This document shows, piece after piece, positions 8,485-19,093 of a DNA stretch of 30,476 nucleotides (within the stretch, counting starts at the first letter, position 1; each line of letters starts with the position of its first letter). Both the position numbers and the translations under genes were made by a program. Source of the stretch: Auxenochlorella pyrenoidosa (lineage: Eukaryota > Chlorophyta > Trebouxiophyceae > Chlorellales > Chlorellaceae); contig KQ482030.1 in assembly GCA_001430745.1 (NCBI GenBank), forward strand, positions 223,658-254,133, read 5' to 3'. Under the pieces are notes generated by a model. That model did not search any database, was not told where the DNA came from, and was given only the letters and a program-made list of their open reading frames with translations.

Positions 8485-11400
8485 ATGCTGCTGCTGGTGC
8501 TTCTGCTGATTGGCACGGCGGTGGCCAAGCAGTTCGACCCGCACCTGGTGCTTGGAGTGGTGCCGAGCCCCGGGGAGGCGGAGATCAGGCGTGCATACCG
8601 CGCAGCTGCACTTTTGAATCACCCGGACAAGGCGAGCGCCCGTGTCTTGATGCTTGATTAACCGCCGCCAACCGCAGCCCCCCGGCGCCGTCACCCTTCA
8701 CCCCCGCTGTCAAGCTGCTGCCTGGGCTCCTGCCGCCTTCAGCTGCCCTCAATGCTGCATATCCCACCTGCAGAACTCCAGCACAGCGGCGCAGGAGCAG
8801 TTCCTGCTGGTGCAGCAGGCCTATGAGGCACTGCGGGCAGGCGGAAGCGGCAGCGCTGGCGGCGGCAGTGACCACCCATCTGACCGGCAGCGCCAGAAGG
8901 GGCGGGAGGAGCACCGTGCGGCCTGGCAGCGCTTTTGGCAGCAGCCTAGGACGCCGCAGCGGATCCCTTCCAAGACCGAGGAGCTCGACTCCACCCGCTT
9001 CTACCGAAGGGTGCTGCTGAGCGAGCGCCGCAGCCCTGCCGGCGGCGGTCACGCCGCTCGCGATGGCGGCGGCGGCGCTGCAGGCCTGCCCTGGTTGATC
9101 CAGGTGTACTCAGACCTCTCCACCTACTGCCGGGTGCTGAGCGCCCACTGGGAGGCGGCGGCTGCTGAGCTGGCTGGGCTGGCGCAGCTGGGCCGCATCA
9201 ACTTCGACGCCCAGCCCATGTTGGTGAGTTTGAACTGCGCCCGCCACTCCGTGCTCCCAGCATGTCCTTGCCCAGCCCAACCTCCCGCAGACGTGCAGTG
9301 CGCTTCAGGAGCGCGCCCTGCATGCCGACGCTCTGCCGGCGCCTGCCCCACCATGTGTCGGCCTGCCGGCCCAGGACGCACCGCCTTTCCACCTCCCTGC
9401 TGCCACCCAAGCGTGTCCTGCTTAATTTCCTTCTTCTTCTGCCAGGTGCGCTTCCTGGACTCCCGCCTGCGGCTGTTCTCAGGGCCGCACCCCGCCCGCG
9501 AGCTGCCCATGGTTGTTGGCTTCCCCACTGGCTGCTCCTCCATGGCATGTGCCCGCGTCTTCAGGGGCACATTCGCAGCTGACAGCCTGCGACAGTTTGC
9601 AGGGCAGCAGCTGCTGCGCCTGCCGCCCGTGCCGGCCATCAGCCCGCGGCTGCTGGCGGCATGGCGGCGCGTGAGCACAGCTGCAGATCCAGACGGCGGC
9701 GGCGTGGCGCTGCTGGCGCTGCTGCCCGAAGGGCCGCAGCCGCTGGAACTGCTGGCAGCTGTCACCAAGGCACGCGGGCAAATCCGAGCAGCGGCGGCTG
9801 TGTGGAGGTGAGCTGCCTAGGGTGCTGCCTGGTCGCGCCGCCAGGCAGCCTGGCATTGGCAAGGGCAGCTCAGCCTTCAAGAAAGGTAGAGAAGAGGAGA
9901 CTGCAGAGGCAGCATGGGCTGCTGGTTTTTTTTATCCTGGCTTACTTTATGTCTGCCTCTGCAGGCCCTCTGACCGCGCTCTGTGGGCAGGTGCAGTGGG
10001 AGCTGCCTCTGTCCCTGCCCTTGTGTTCTGGCAGGGCAGCACTCAGCAGCCATCAGCCATAGTGCAAGGCAGCCTGCTGGTCAACAGCACCGGCTGGGCA
10101 GCAGCAGTGGAGCGGCACGCGTGGCCTGCGGTGCCGCAACTGACGCCGGCCTCTGCATCACGGCAGCTGAGCGCCTGCAGTCTGTCGACCAGGGCGGCAG
10201 AGTCGCTGCCGGGCGCGCTATGCGTGCTGCTGCTTGGGCGGGGCACGCAGCTGGCTGACGCTCGGGCCAGCCTTGAGGCGCTTCACAGCGAGCTCAGCAG
10301 CGGCGGCAGCGGCGCAAAGGCTGAGCAGCGAGCGGCAGCAAGCCTGCTGGCGCAGGGCAAGCTGCAGCTGGCCTGGGCAGACAGCGGCCGGCAGCGGGCG
10401 CTGTGCAGGCACCTCATGCTGTGGTCTGGAACCTCCATGCAGCAGGGGGCCAGCCTGTGTGAGCCTTGGTGGCGCCGCCAGGTGGGCGCGCTGCTGGGCC
10501 AACAGCGGCAGCAGCTGCAGCCAGCCCTGGTGGCATACCGTCAGACGCAGCCGGGCAGTAGAGATAGGCAGCTGCCGGTGGCTTCCTACCCAGGCAGCTT
10601 GGAAGACAGGGAAGCGCTGGCAGCCTGGCTGGCTGCCCTGGGCGACGTCAGTAGGCAGGGGCACCTGCTGCGGCCGGCCCCATTGCTGGATGTACAACTC
10701 GCGGCCTCCGCTGACATGTGGCCAGCACTGGCAGCGCTGCTGCTCCGCGCGCTGCACCTGGCGAGCCGCGCTGAGCTGCTGTGGCAGCGGGCCGCCAGCG
10801 TTGTGGGCGCGGCTGCGGGGCGGGTGGACTGGCGGCGTGTTGCGCAGGCTGCGCTGGCGGCCGGCGCCCTGCTGGGCGTGAAATGGGTGCTGGACACGCT
10901 GGGCGGCACCGAGGGTGAGGGCCCTGCGTGTTGGATGTGCCCACCACCGCATGCTGCCGGGTCTTGCGGGCTGGAATGCAGAATTACGGGTCCCTGCACT
11001 CTTCGCAGCCGGCTGGTTTGCCCCCTCTTGGGCAATGCAAACCCTCCCAACTGCACCATTCTTCCCCCGATGATGCAGACGAGTTGGCTGGGGACTTCAT
11101 CGCCAGCCCGCAGAGAGCGCGCAGGCAGCGCCGTCACCGCAGCGCCCTGCCCGGCAGCGATGCCATTCTCACCGTGCCAGAGATGCGGCCATCAGATTGG
11201 GAGCCCAGCCCCGGCCGCTTCCTCGTCGTGCTGCCGCTGCACGCTGCTGGCGGGGGGGCAGCTGCACAGCAGTGGCAGCATGCACAGCAGCAGTTTGCTT
11301 CGCTGGCAGCGGTGTTCCGCGGCGAGCGGCGCCTGGTCTTCCGGGTCGCGCCTGTCCCCGGCGCCCTGGCCTCTCTGCTGGCTGGAGCGGGCAGCGTCGG

Positions 11401-11635
11401 TGGGGACAGCAGGCCAGGCAGCAAAGGGTTGCAGCAGCGTGCACGGTCGCAGGGACAGCAGGGTCACGACCTGCAGCCGCCGGCGCAGGCGGTCATACTG
11501 CACCCTCAGAGAGGCGGCCGTTTCCAGCTGCTGCAGCTGGCAGGTGTGCACCAAGCGGCGCTGAGGCTGGAGGAGGTGCTAGATGGCGGGGGGCGGTGGC
11601 GGCAGGGCGCGGCAGCCGACTGGCAGCAGCAGTGA
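8485..11635 (+). CDS. DNAJC16-like ER J-domain protein with thioredoxin-like domain
   Basis: Five exons (8485-8631, 8774-9223, 9446-9807, 9965-10914, 11079-11635) encode 821 residues. The N-terminus MLLLVLLLIGTAVA is a signal peptide. The J domain (about 19-72) has an intact HPD at 46-48, and exon 2 continues it with QEQFLLVQQAYEAL. A thioredoxin-like domain follows (about 125-240), starting PWLIQVYSD; it lacks a CxxC pair, having only TYCRV. A single transmembrane helix lies near 611-630 (RVAQAALAAGALLGVKWVL), followed by a basic, Gln-rich tail. This order (signal, J, Trx-like, TM near the C-terminal third) matches DNAJC16 of animals, about 780 residues. J proteins stimulate Hsp70, here presumably BiP in the ER lumen. 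The first intron appears to be GC-AG (aag followed by gcgagc at 8632), because only that junction restores the J domain. The stop is TGA. Confidence 0.78.
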
Positions 11636-12381
11636 GCGGCGGTGGACCTGCCTGACAACGGGCTGCTCAAAAGCGCTGCAGACATTGCTGCAGACATTGT
11701 TCCACCATACACGAGTGCACCCCTCCACCGTCGCGCACCCTGTAAAGCTGCCAGCTTCTGCCTCATACACCACCAGGTGCCCCACAGCAACGTGCCATGC
11801 AGTCGCACGCACTTCCCGGCCTACATCTGCTTGTCCTAGGTGCCTTTCCAGCCTGACAGATGATGCGAGACTTGCAGTTCTGGGGCAGGGGCATTGCAGT
11901 TTACGCTAGTGGACGCACGTTGAAGGAACAATCCGAAGCAGTAGACGAAGAAGGGCGACGCAAGAGCTAGCAGCTAGGCTGACTGCACACACTCAAGGAA
12001 GAATCAAAAGCAGCACAGATACAGAGGAGGCGAGTGCTAACAGCTCGGCTGACTGTGCCGGCAGAGAACACTATTGGCTGGGTGTGAGCCTGGCAAGACA
12101 GGTAAGGGTGCGCTCCAGAGGCTGAGCTTACAGCCTCAGCACTGACCAGCCACAGCGGGTTGACCAGGGGGACTGCAGGGTCCGATGGCAGACCGGACGT
12201 CACCTGAGTACCTGCCAGAAGTGAATCTCCAGCACTGCGCTGCCTGCACCAGGGGGAAGCAGCGGGTAGCAGATTTTGCAAGGTCGGTCACCCATAGGCG
12301 ATGTGGTGTGTCGCAGCGCTGGCTCCCCAAAGGTAATGTGGTGCACCCGGCCGGATCCCCTGGAAAACACGTGCGCGCCCC
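11636..12381. other. Convergent intergenic region between J-domain gene and membrane protein gene
   Basis: 746 bases between two stop codons. It holds the two 3' UTRs, a 12-base duplication (gctgcagacatt, twice, 11681-11704 region) and the imperfect 64-base repeat pair listed separately. No open frame in it looks like a real protein. Confidence 0.5.
11922..12055. repeat. Imperfect tandem repeat, two units of about 62-64 bp
   Basis: Unit 1 (about 11922-11985) and unit 2 (about 11994-12055) align along their length. They share gaaggaacaatc / caaggaagaatc at the left, gcaagagctagcagctaggct / gcgagtgctaacagctcggct near the right, and both end in gactg. The purine-rich repeat lies in the gap between two convergent genes. 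It may be a relic of local duplication or part of a 3' UTR. Confidence 0.6.
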
Positions 12382-13663
12382 TCAAAGTTCCTCAACGGCT
12401 GCAAGGTAGGCCTGCCTGGTGGTGCCGCCAATGTCTGGCAGCCACCCTTCCCTCCATGCCGGTTCAGCCACACCGCGCGCCGAGCAATCCCCACCCACCG
12501 ATGATGGCGCAGAAGTCCCAGGTTCCCAGGGCATCGCGACGCAGCGTCTGAAGGCCAGGGTATGCGTCTGCGGGCAGGGACGGCAAGACGGTCTGTGTCG
12601 CATGTTTTGTTGCGGATAGACAGAGTTTAAGCCCAGACAAGCAAGAGGGGCAGAGTGTAAGCAGAGGGGTGCGGTGCGGGCGAGAATCTGTGGTGCCGGA
12701 CGCCCGTGCTGGCAGCTGCCGCGGCGAGGCGCAGCACCTCGCCAGGACAGAGATGCACACGGCGGCACGCATGGGGCTGTGAATGTGCGTGGCGGCCCCT
12801 GACCTGCGAGCAGGCCTTGGTGCCACAGCTGGGTCAGGTAGGGGTGCAGCGCGACGGGGGTGACCTTCTGGGCTGCCCACCAGGCCGACGGCGCCAGAAT
12901 GGTCCAATGGAAGGGCCCCCCCACAGCCCCCACGACCGCCAGCAGGGCTGCCAGCTGCCATGTGGCATCGCCGCGGAGCCGGACAAACGACAGCAGATGC
13001 AGGACCGCATAAGCCTCAGAAGCGGCATGCACGAGGGGCTCCAGCAGCGCCGCCTGCCCCGCGCCAAGCATGAGGGCCGCAAAGTATGATGCACCTTCAG
13101 TGCAAAGACACGGCAGTGGAGAAGGCCAGAGCATGTTGAACGAAGCGGAAGCTGCCAGCATGCTGGCGTGAGCACATCATGTTCATCATGATGCACAGCG
13201 GTGACCCTGCTGACACCACCCTGGCATTGAAAAAGGCATGCCGCCACCTGCCTGTAATGGCGACCGGGGGGACATGCAGACGCAGCATCATGGAGAGATC
13301 GGCATCAAAGGCGCAGCCGTGCTGCGCCCAGAGCCTCAGCATGGAGGTGCCCGTGCCGCACAGCTGGCAGAGCAGCAGGGCCGCCAGCGGCCAGGCCCAC
13401 AGGCGCCCGCGGCGGTGGCAGGCCCAGCCCCAGCCCCAGGCCAGGGCGACCAGCAGCGAGGCGGCGGCCGCCGCAATCAGCGGAGGCCAAATGTGCTGGT
13501 TGCTGCACCTGGCCACTGTGAACAGCGCCGTCCAGTATACGGCAATGAAGGTCAATGCGAGGGTGACCCTGAAGAGCTCGGCCCAGCCTGCACCATGGGC
13601 AGGGCGGACGGATGCTCGGCTCAGTCGGGGCTGCCAGGAGAAGAAAGCGCCGCATCGGTGCAT
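12382..13663 (-). CDS. Unrecognised multi-pass membrane protein
   Basis: I do not recognise the family. Proposed exons are 13252-13663, 12804-13094, 12499-12567 and 12382-12434, giving 274 residues. Hydrophobic segments lie at about 30-51 (FRVTLALTFIAVYWTALFTV), 59-80, 88-109, 140-158 and 182-204, so there are five or six membrane helices. A His/Trp-rich stretch, GPFHWTILAPSAWW, follows the last one. The C-terminal part reads DALGTWDFCAIIG. The first intron is uncertain: a GC-AG intron (cag followed by gcaggt, acceptor at 13095) keeps phase 1, while a GT donor after 13217 with an acceptor before 13053 is an alternative. The last intron is only 64 bases; reading through it instead would end the protein at 12464. 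The start at 13663 is the first ATG before the hydrophobic region; the frame stays open upstream to 14014, so a longer N-terminus is possible. Confidence 0.5.
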
Positions 13664-14720
13664 GGCTGTGCCGTTGAACTGAAGCCTGCCCAAGCAAACA
13701 ACACCCAAAGGGGCGACATCAGGCAGTGGCGGAGGAGTTTTCTTGCTGATGAGGCGGGGCGGCGGCAGGTGGCGGCAGACGACAGCAAGCGGCCGGGGGA
13801 TGCGTTGCCTCACTCGGCACAAGGCCATCATCCTGGGCAATGGCGACAGGCTGCACCAGTGCCTGCTGGTCTTCAGGCTGCTGGACAGCCATGGTGAGCG
13901 GACGGCCAGGTGTCCGCGTCCCTGTATCCTCAGAGGCGGCTTGGAGAGCGTGAATGCTTGTCTGAGGGGGCAGGGCCCACTAAGACAGACGGCAAAGCAC
14001 CGGCTCCGAGGCAAAATCAGCCCCCAACTGGATGATGCCAGGGATTATTGCTGACGGGCCTGGGTCTGTCCCATTGCTAGCCGGTGCTCGGCGCTGCAAA
14101 CGACAAGCGGCAAAAAAACATGGCGAGGTAGGAGCGGGCAGGGCATAGCTGAGTCGTCCAGCATGGCGCAGCGCCCCGACAGTCGGGGCTGCGGCGGTGG
14201 GTGGCCACCGCCAACGAGTCGTGTGCAAGGGGGCAGGCCCGCCCCGCCTGGGTGCCTGCGCGTGCATCCTCAGCCCTGCACGCTGCTCCAGTATGACATG
14301 TGGACCACAGAAACGATTTCCAGGCAAGCCTACCATCCACCACAGGCTCCAGACCCCTTCCCGAACCGACGTCATCAATCTGACCACCCAGAGCAGCCCG
14401 TTGCCGGCCCCTGCTGCTCCCGGAAAGGCGGGGCAGTGTGCGTATGCTCAAACGTGCTGAAAAATGGCCAGTGCTCATTTGTGGTACAAGTTTCGGCACG
14501 ACTGCTTGCGCTTGCTGTAGGGGCAGGGTGTTGGCAAGCTTCCTGGCTTCCCATGCTGCCGCAAGCAGGCAGGACCGGGTTTGGACATTATCCGAGTGCG
14601 GCACTAAGCAGCTGGGCGCAGGCCGAGCAGAGTTACAGAAACCACAGAGGGGTAAGGAGCCGCAACAATACACGCAGCGCAAAGCTGCCAATCAGGCTAC
14701 GGAGGCTGCTGCTGCTGCTG
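13664..14720. other. Intergenic region upstream of the membrane protein gene, left edge of tandem array
   Basis: 1,057 bases. The left part should carry the promoter of the membrane protein gene. From about 14480 the sequence aligns with about 18875-19090, the 3' flank of tandem copy C, so the repeat unit begins well before the stop codon of copy A. A minus-strand open frame covers part of 13664-14014 and may be an N-terminal extension of the membrane protein. Confidence 0.5.
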
Positions 14721-14738
14721 CTACTGCTGCAGCGGCGG
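14703..14738 (-). repeat. CAG trinucleotide run at the 3' end of copy A
   Basis: On the minus strand this is an interrupted CAG run; the interruption is the TAG stop of copy A (14721-14723). The upstream part encodes the last glutamines and the downstream part is now 3' UTR. Confidence 0.75.
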
Positions 14739-16155
14739 CGGCGGCTCCTCAGCCGGGACGGGAGGTGGTCCGCCTGCGGCACCCACATTCTCCTGCTGCT
14801 GCTGGCGCTGCTGCTCCTGCTCCTGGTCTGAACAGGCGTGCTGTGGCTGCTGCGGCAGCAGCGCATGCTCGGGGGTGACCGGTGCACTCCTGCTGCCACC
14901 AACAACACTGCTCGCGCCGGCGCCTGCCTCTGGCTGCTGCTTCTGCTGCTCCTCACCCTGCTGTCGTTTCTCTGCAGGCACGTTTCCTGCCGCCGCTGTT
15001 GCTGCACTTGCCATGCTCGCTGCAGTCACTGCCGTAGCTGCTCGTCCTGACAGGGCAGCAGGCGCAGCCTGCAGGCCCCTCCTTCGGTGGCTCTCCGCCA
15101 GCCTCTCCGCGTGCACCCGGCATGACTGCTCAGCCAGCTCCATCTGTGGGAAGCAGGCGGACAGTTGCGCCGGCGCAGGTTTCACACACAGGTCGGCAAG
15201 GGGAGCAAGACACAGGAACGTAGGCTGGAAAGCACGTAGGGCAGGCAAGCGGCCAGAAGGGTGGCCAGGCTCACTGGGGGCAAGCAGGGCGGCGCTGCCA
15301 GGATAGCCAGGCAGCTCACCATCAACGCCACCCACCAGCCCTGGCTCGCTCACCTCCTGCACCATCCTGGCACACGTGCTGCACATGTCCACCCGCGCTG
15401 GGGCCTGCTGCAGCGCCCCAGACAGGTCCAGGCGCAGGGTGGGCTGGGCCACGATGACAGCTGGCCGCCGGGCCTCTGCTGCCGCGAGCTCCTCTGTCAT
15501 CTGTGCTGGGGCAAAGGCAGAGGGTGAGCGGCTGAGAGGCATGCAGTGAGAACGCAGGCGGGCAAGAGGGCGGGCCAGGGGCACCCCTGCCACAACCTCA
15601 CCACCTGTGCTGCTGACCCACCTGCTGGATGTGCTGGGAGGTGTAGTCGTGCAGGGCTTGGTACGATGCAGCCGCGCGCTGCCGCACCCAGCACTGAGCA
15701 GCGCAGCAATGGCGGGCGGCAGGGAGGTCGTACATTCGGGCCTTCTGGTTGTAAAAGGAGGCATCAGCCTGCGGGACATGCGAAGGCATGCGGCCGGCTG
15801 TTCTACCATCACTGTTTGCACAGGCCACCGCAGCTCGACGGCAGAGCAAGCCGTTCTGATTCGGGTGGCAAAGAGCTTGCTGACCCGCTGAGGTGCCCAC
15901 AACCCACCTCCCGCCAGCAGCGTGACCCCCCACCTGTGCATTTGCCAGCTGACGCTTGCGGTAGTCCACATCCAGCCTGTACAGCAGCTCATCGTCTCTC
16001 TGCCCTGCAGGCTTGCGCGCTTCCTTCTCGAGCAAGGCGCCGACGCGGTCCTCCTCTAGGCGGGCCTCGTGCGAGCCTGGCGCTGGGACAGCGGGGCCCA
16101 ACACTGCGGTCACCAGGCCATCCAGCCACCCAAGCCACGTCGTTGAGCCCGCCAT
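14721..16155 (-). CDS. Tandem family copy A: Cys/His-motif protein with Gln-rich tail
   Basis: Unrecognised family. Four exons (15934-16155, 15622-15768, 15354-15500, 14721-15143), all introns phase 0, 312 residues. The N-terminus is MAGSTTWLGWLDGL. A conserved basic/acidic helix reads AGQRDDELLYRLDVDYRKRQ (about 50-69). Exon 2 contains HCCAAQCWVRQRAAASYQAL. Across the exon 3/4 join, DMCSTC, thirteen residues, then CRVHAERL form a C-x2-C-x13-C-x2-H pattern typical of zinc-binding knuckles (inference). The tail is Ala-rich, then Gln-rich (QQQQENVG, PPPPLQQ), and ends at a TAG that falls inside a CAG run; five further CAG codons follow that stop. Two middle exons are each exactly 147 bases, as in the other copies. 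The start is chosen because the frame upstream is not conserved in copy B. Confidence 0.7.
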
Positions 16156-16861
16156 GGCCGGCCCGGCAGTGCTGGTGGGCGAGGCCGGCATTGCAGAGGC
16201 ACCTGGGGCACAGCGCACAGATGTCGGCAACGAGAAGATCACAAGGAAAGAGCTTAGAGCGCCGCCAGCGCTTGGCGCTGCAGGAGAGCACCGCGTTTGT
16301 CGGCGGCGGCGGCAGCGCAGCATGCGCAGCAAGACGCCCCGGGCCGACCTGGGCTTCTCCTGGAGCTGCCGCTGCCCGCCAGTCAGTCCCTGTGTACCTC
16401 TGTCTCTGCAGGATGTTAGGTGCACCCACACCATGGCTGGTTCTGGTTTGACAGCCAGCCCGGCCGGTGCCCTCCTGGGCAGTGCGGCCAATGACACCCA
16501 TCATCGCCACCTGCAAAGCAGTCCAACTGTCCCCTGCTGTCAGTGTCCAAGCTCATACGGTTTGCCAACCCCCCAACTGCAACAAGCCAGCCTCACGTGG
16601 CATCTGCTCGGGGCTGTATTCCTCGTGCAAGCATCCCATGTCAGAGCTGAGCTTTGTTTGAAGAGAAGCCACAGCGAAGGCCAGCAGCCGCAAGAATACA
16701 CAGGAGAACAAAGCTGCCAATCAAGCTGCCACTACGAAAGCAGCTGATTGCTGCTGCTGCTCCTCGGCCGGGACGGGAGGTGGTCCGTCTGTGGCACCCA
16801 CTTTCTCCTGCTGCTCCTGGCGCTGCTGATCCTGCTCCTGGTCTGAACAGGCATGCTGTAG
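16156..16861. other. Spacer between tandem copies A and B
   Basis: 706 bases, formed of the promoter side of copy A and the 3' flank of copy B. It is repeat-derived: most of it aligns with 18238-19093. It lacks a block of about 150-200 bases present in that other spacer (about 18715-18880). No separate gene was seen. Confidence 0.55.
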
Positions 16862-18700
16862 CTACTGCGGCAGAAGCGCATGCTCGGGGGTGACCAGTGC
16901 ACTCCCGCTAGCGCCAGCAACACCGCTGGTGCCGGCGCCTGCCTCTGGCTGCTGCGGCTGCTGCTCTTCGCCCTGCTGGGCCTTGCCTGCAGGCTCATTC
17001 CCTGCTGACGCTGCTGTTACTGCCGCCGCAGCTGCCGTCCCTGACGCCCTCTGGCTCGCAGCAATGACGGCTGGTGCAGCCTGCAGCCCCCTCCTTCTGT
17101 TGCTCTCTGCCAGCTTCTCCGCGTGCACCCTGCATGACTGCTCAGCCAGCTCCAGCTGCAGGAGGCAAGCGGGCAGAGCGGGCAAGGTGTTTAGCACTCA
17201 CGGTGTCCGAGGCAAGGGAAGCAAGACACAGAAACGCAAGCAGGACAGCACGTAGGGCAGGCAAGCGGGCTGAAGGGGCTCAATGCAGGCAAGTGGGGGT
17301 TGCTGCCAGGACAGCCAAGGCAAAGCTGAAGCGACAAACGTAAGCAAGTGCTGTCCAGCCAGGCAGCAGCCAGCATGCCGCGCTACATTTGGCGGCTCAC
17401 CATCAATGCCACCCACCAGCCCTGGCTCGCTCACCTCCTGCACCAGCCTGGCACACGTGCTGCACATGTCCACCCGCGCTGGGGGCTGCTGCAGCGCCCC
17501 AGACAGGTCCAGGCGCAGGGCGGGCTGGGCCACGATGATGGCTGGCCGCCGGGCCTTTGCCGCCGCAAGCTCTTCCTTGATCTGTGCTGGGAACAAGGCA
17601 GAGGGCAAGCAGCTGAGAGGCATACGTGAGCATGCAAGGGCACGAGCTCGTCCTCGAGGACGGCCAGGTGCACCCCTGCCACAACCTCACCACCTGTGCT
17701 GCCCCACCTGCTGGATGTGCTGGGAGTAGTAGTCGTGCAGTGCCCTGTACGATGCAGCCGCGCGCTGCCGCACCCAGCACCCAGCAGCGCAGCACTGGCG
17801 GGCGGCGGCGACGTCGCACATTCCAGCCTGAATTTCAAAACTGGCTGCCCGGACCTGCAGGGAGGGTCATGCGTGGGCACCCGACCGGCACTCTGGCATT
17901 ACTGTGTGCGCAGAGGTTGCGCATGCGCAGCATGGCTGCAGCGCAAGTCGAGCTCGCTTTGGGTGGCAAGCACACCCCCGTCCTCAGCGAGGTTCCGCCG
18001 CTCACCGTTGGCACCCACCTGTGCATTTGCCAGCTGACGCTTGCGGTAGTCCACATCCAGCCTGTACACCAGCTCATCGTCTCTCTGCCCTGCAGGCTTG
18101 CATGCTTGTTTGTCCAGCAGGGCGCCGAGCCGGTACTCCTCCAGGCGGGACTCGTGCGTGCCTGGCGCTGGGTCGGAGGCTAATAGGCCGGACACCAGGC
18201 CATCCAGCCACCCAAGCCACGTCGTTGAGCCCGCCATGGCCGCCCCCGAAGTGCGGGTGCGCGAGGCCGGCACCTGGGGCACAGCGCACAGATGTCAGCA
18301 GCACAACAAAAAGATCTTAGAGCGTCGCCATCGCTTGGCGCCGCAGGAGAGCACCGCGTTTGTCGGCGGCAGCGGCAGCGCAGCATGCGCAGCAAGGTGG
18401 CCAAGACGCCCCGGCCTCGCCCTTCTCCTGGAGCTGCTGCTGCCCGCCAGTCAGTCCCTGTATAACTCTATCTCTGCAGGATGCGTGGTGCACCCACACC
18501 ATGACTGGTTCTGGTTTGACAGCCAGCCAGGCCGGTGCCCTCCCAGGCAGTGCGGCCGGTCACACCCGTCATCGCCACAAGTGTCAGAGCTCACACAGTT
18601 TGCCAAACCCCCAACTGCAACAAGCCAAGCCACAAATGCACGTGGCATCCGCTCGGGGCTGTGTTCATCGTACAAGCCAATGCATCCCATGTCGGGCAAC
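16660..18700 (-). repeat. Tandem duplication unit B
   Basis: Second direct repeat. Its intron lengths (164, 126 and 279 bases) are close to those of unit A (165, 121, 210), except for the third. The edges are approximate because the flank shared with unit C is partly missing at the A/B junction. Confidence 0.72.
16862..18237 (-). CDS. Tandem family copy B, truncated by a TAG in the Gln-rich tail
   Basis: Four exons (18019-18237, 17708-17854, 17435-17581, 16862-17155), phase 0 introns, 268 residues. It has the same layout as copy A: MAGSTTWLGWLDGL start, AGQRDDELVYRLDVDYRKRQ, exon 2 with QCCAAGCWVRQRAAASY, and MCSTC plus thirteen residues plus CRVHAEKL. Residues 74-93, the first part of exon 2, are quite different from copies A and C, although length and frame are kept. 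The protein stops at EHALLPQ because the next codon, CAG in copies A and C, is TAG here (16862-16864). Beyond it the frame stays open through LQHACSDQEQDQQRQ and PPPVPAEEQQQQ, showing the loss is recent or that read-through occurs. It may still be functional, since the cysteine/histidine motif precedes the stop. Confidence 0.65.
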
Positions 18701-19093
18701 TGTACCCTGCCCGTGCAGCCGTCTCGCCTCCTGACAGCGCTGTCTGCGATCCGCTGCCTTCTGAGCGATAAAAACAAGGCCATGCCGCTAGGCTCTTGCT
18801 GCTGCTACTGCGCCTGCGTTGGGTTGCAGGGACCCCCAATGCATATCAGTACACAAGCCGAGGCATGCCCTTGGCTCGTGTGTGGTCCATGTGTCGGCAC
18901 GACAGCTGGCGCTTGCTGCAGAGCCAGGGTGCTGTCATGGTTCAAGCAGGCAGGACGGGGTTTGGACGGTGTGCAGATGCGACACTTGCGCAGCTGGGCC
19001 TAGATCACACAGAGGTTTCTTTGCAGAGGAGCCACAGCAAGGTGAGGAGGCGCAACAAAACACAACAGCATAAAGCTGCCAATCAACCTGTCA
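18238..19093. other. Spacer between tandem copies B and C
   Basis: 856 bases. The left part (to about 18700) is the upstream flank of copy B, shared with copy A. The part from about 18875 is the 3' flank of copy C, shared with the region before copy A. Between them lies about 170 bases not found at the A/B junction. No gene was recognised. Confidence 0.55.

Larger units (their letters stand above)
14480..16695 (-). repeat. Tandem duplication unit A
   Basis: First of three direct repeats. The unit includes the gene, its introns, about 500 bases upstream of the start codon and about 240 bases downstream of the stop. The upstream block (16155-16650) aligns base by base with 18237-18700, and its inner part with 20796-21030. 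The edges are approximate. Confidence 0.75.

Noticed and set aside
15598..16497. Long in-frame extension upstream of tandem copy A's start
   Set aside because: The frame is not kept in copy B, where an indel breaks it, and the conserved part begins at MAGSTTW. The upstream conservation is at DNA level, fitting a promoter.
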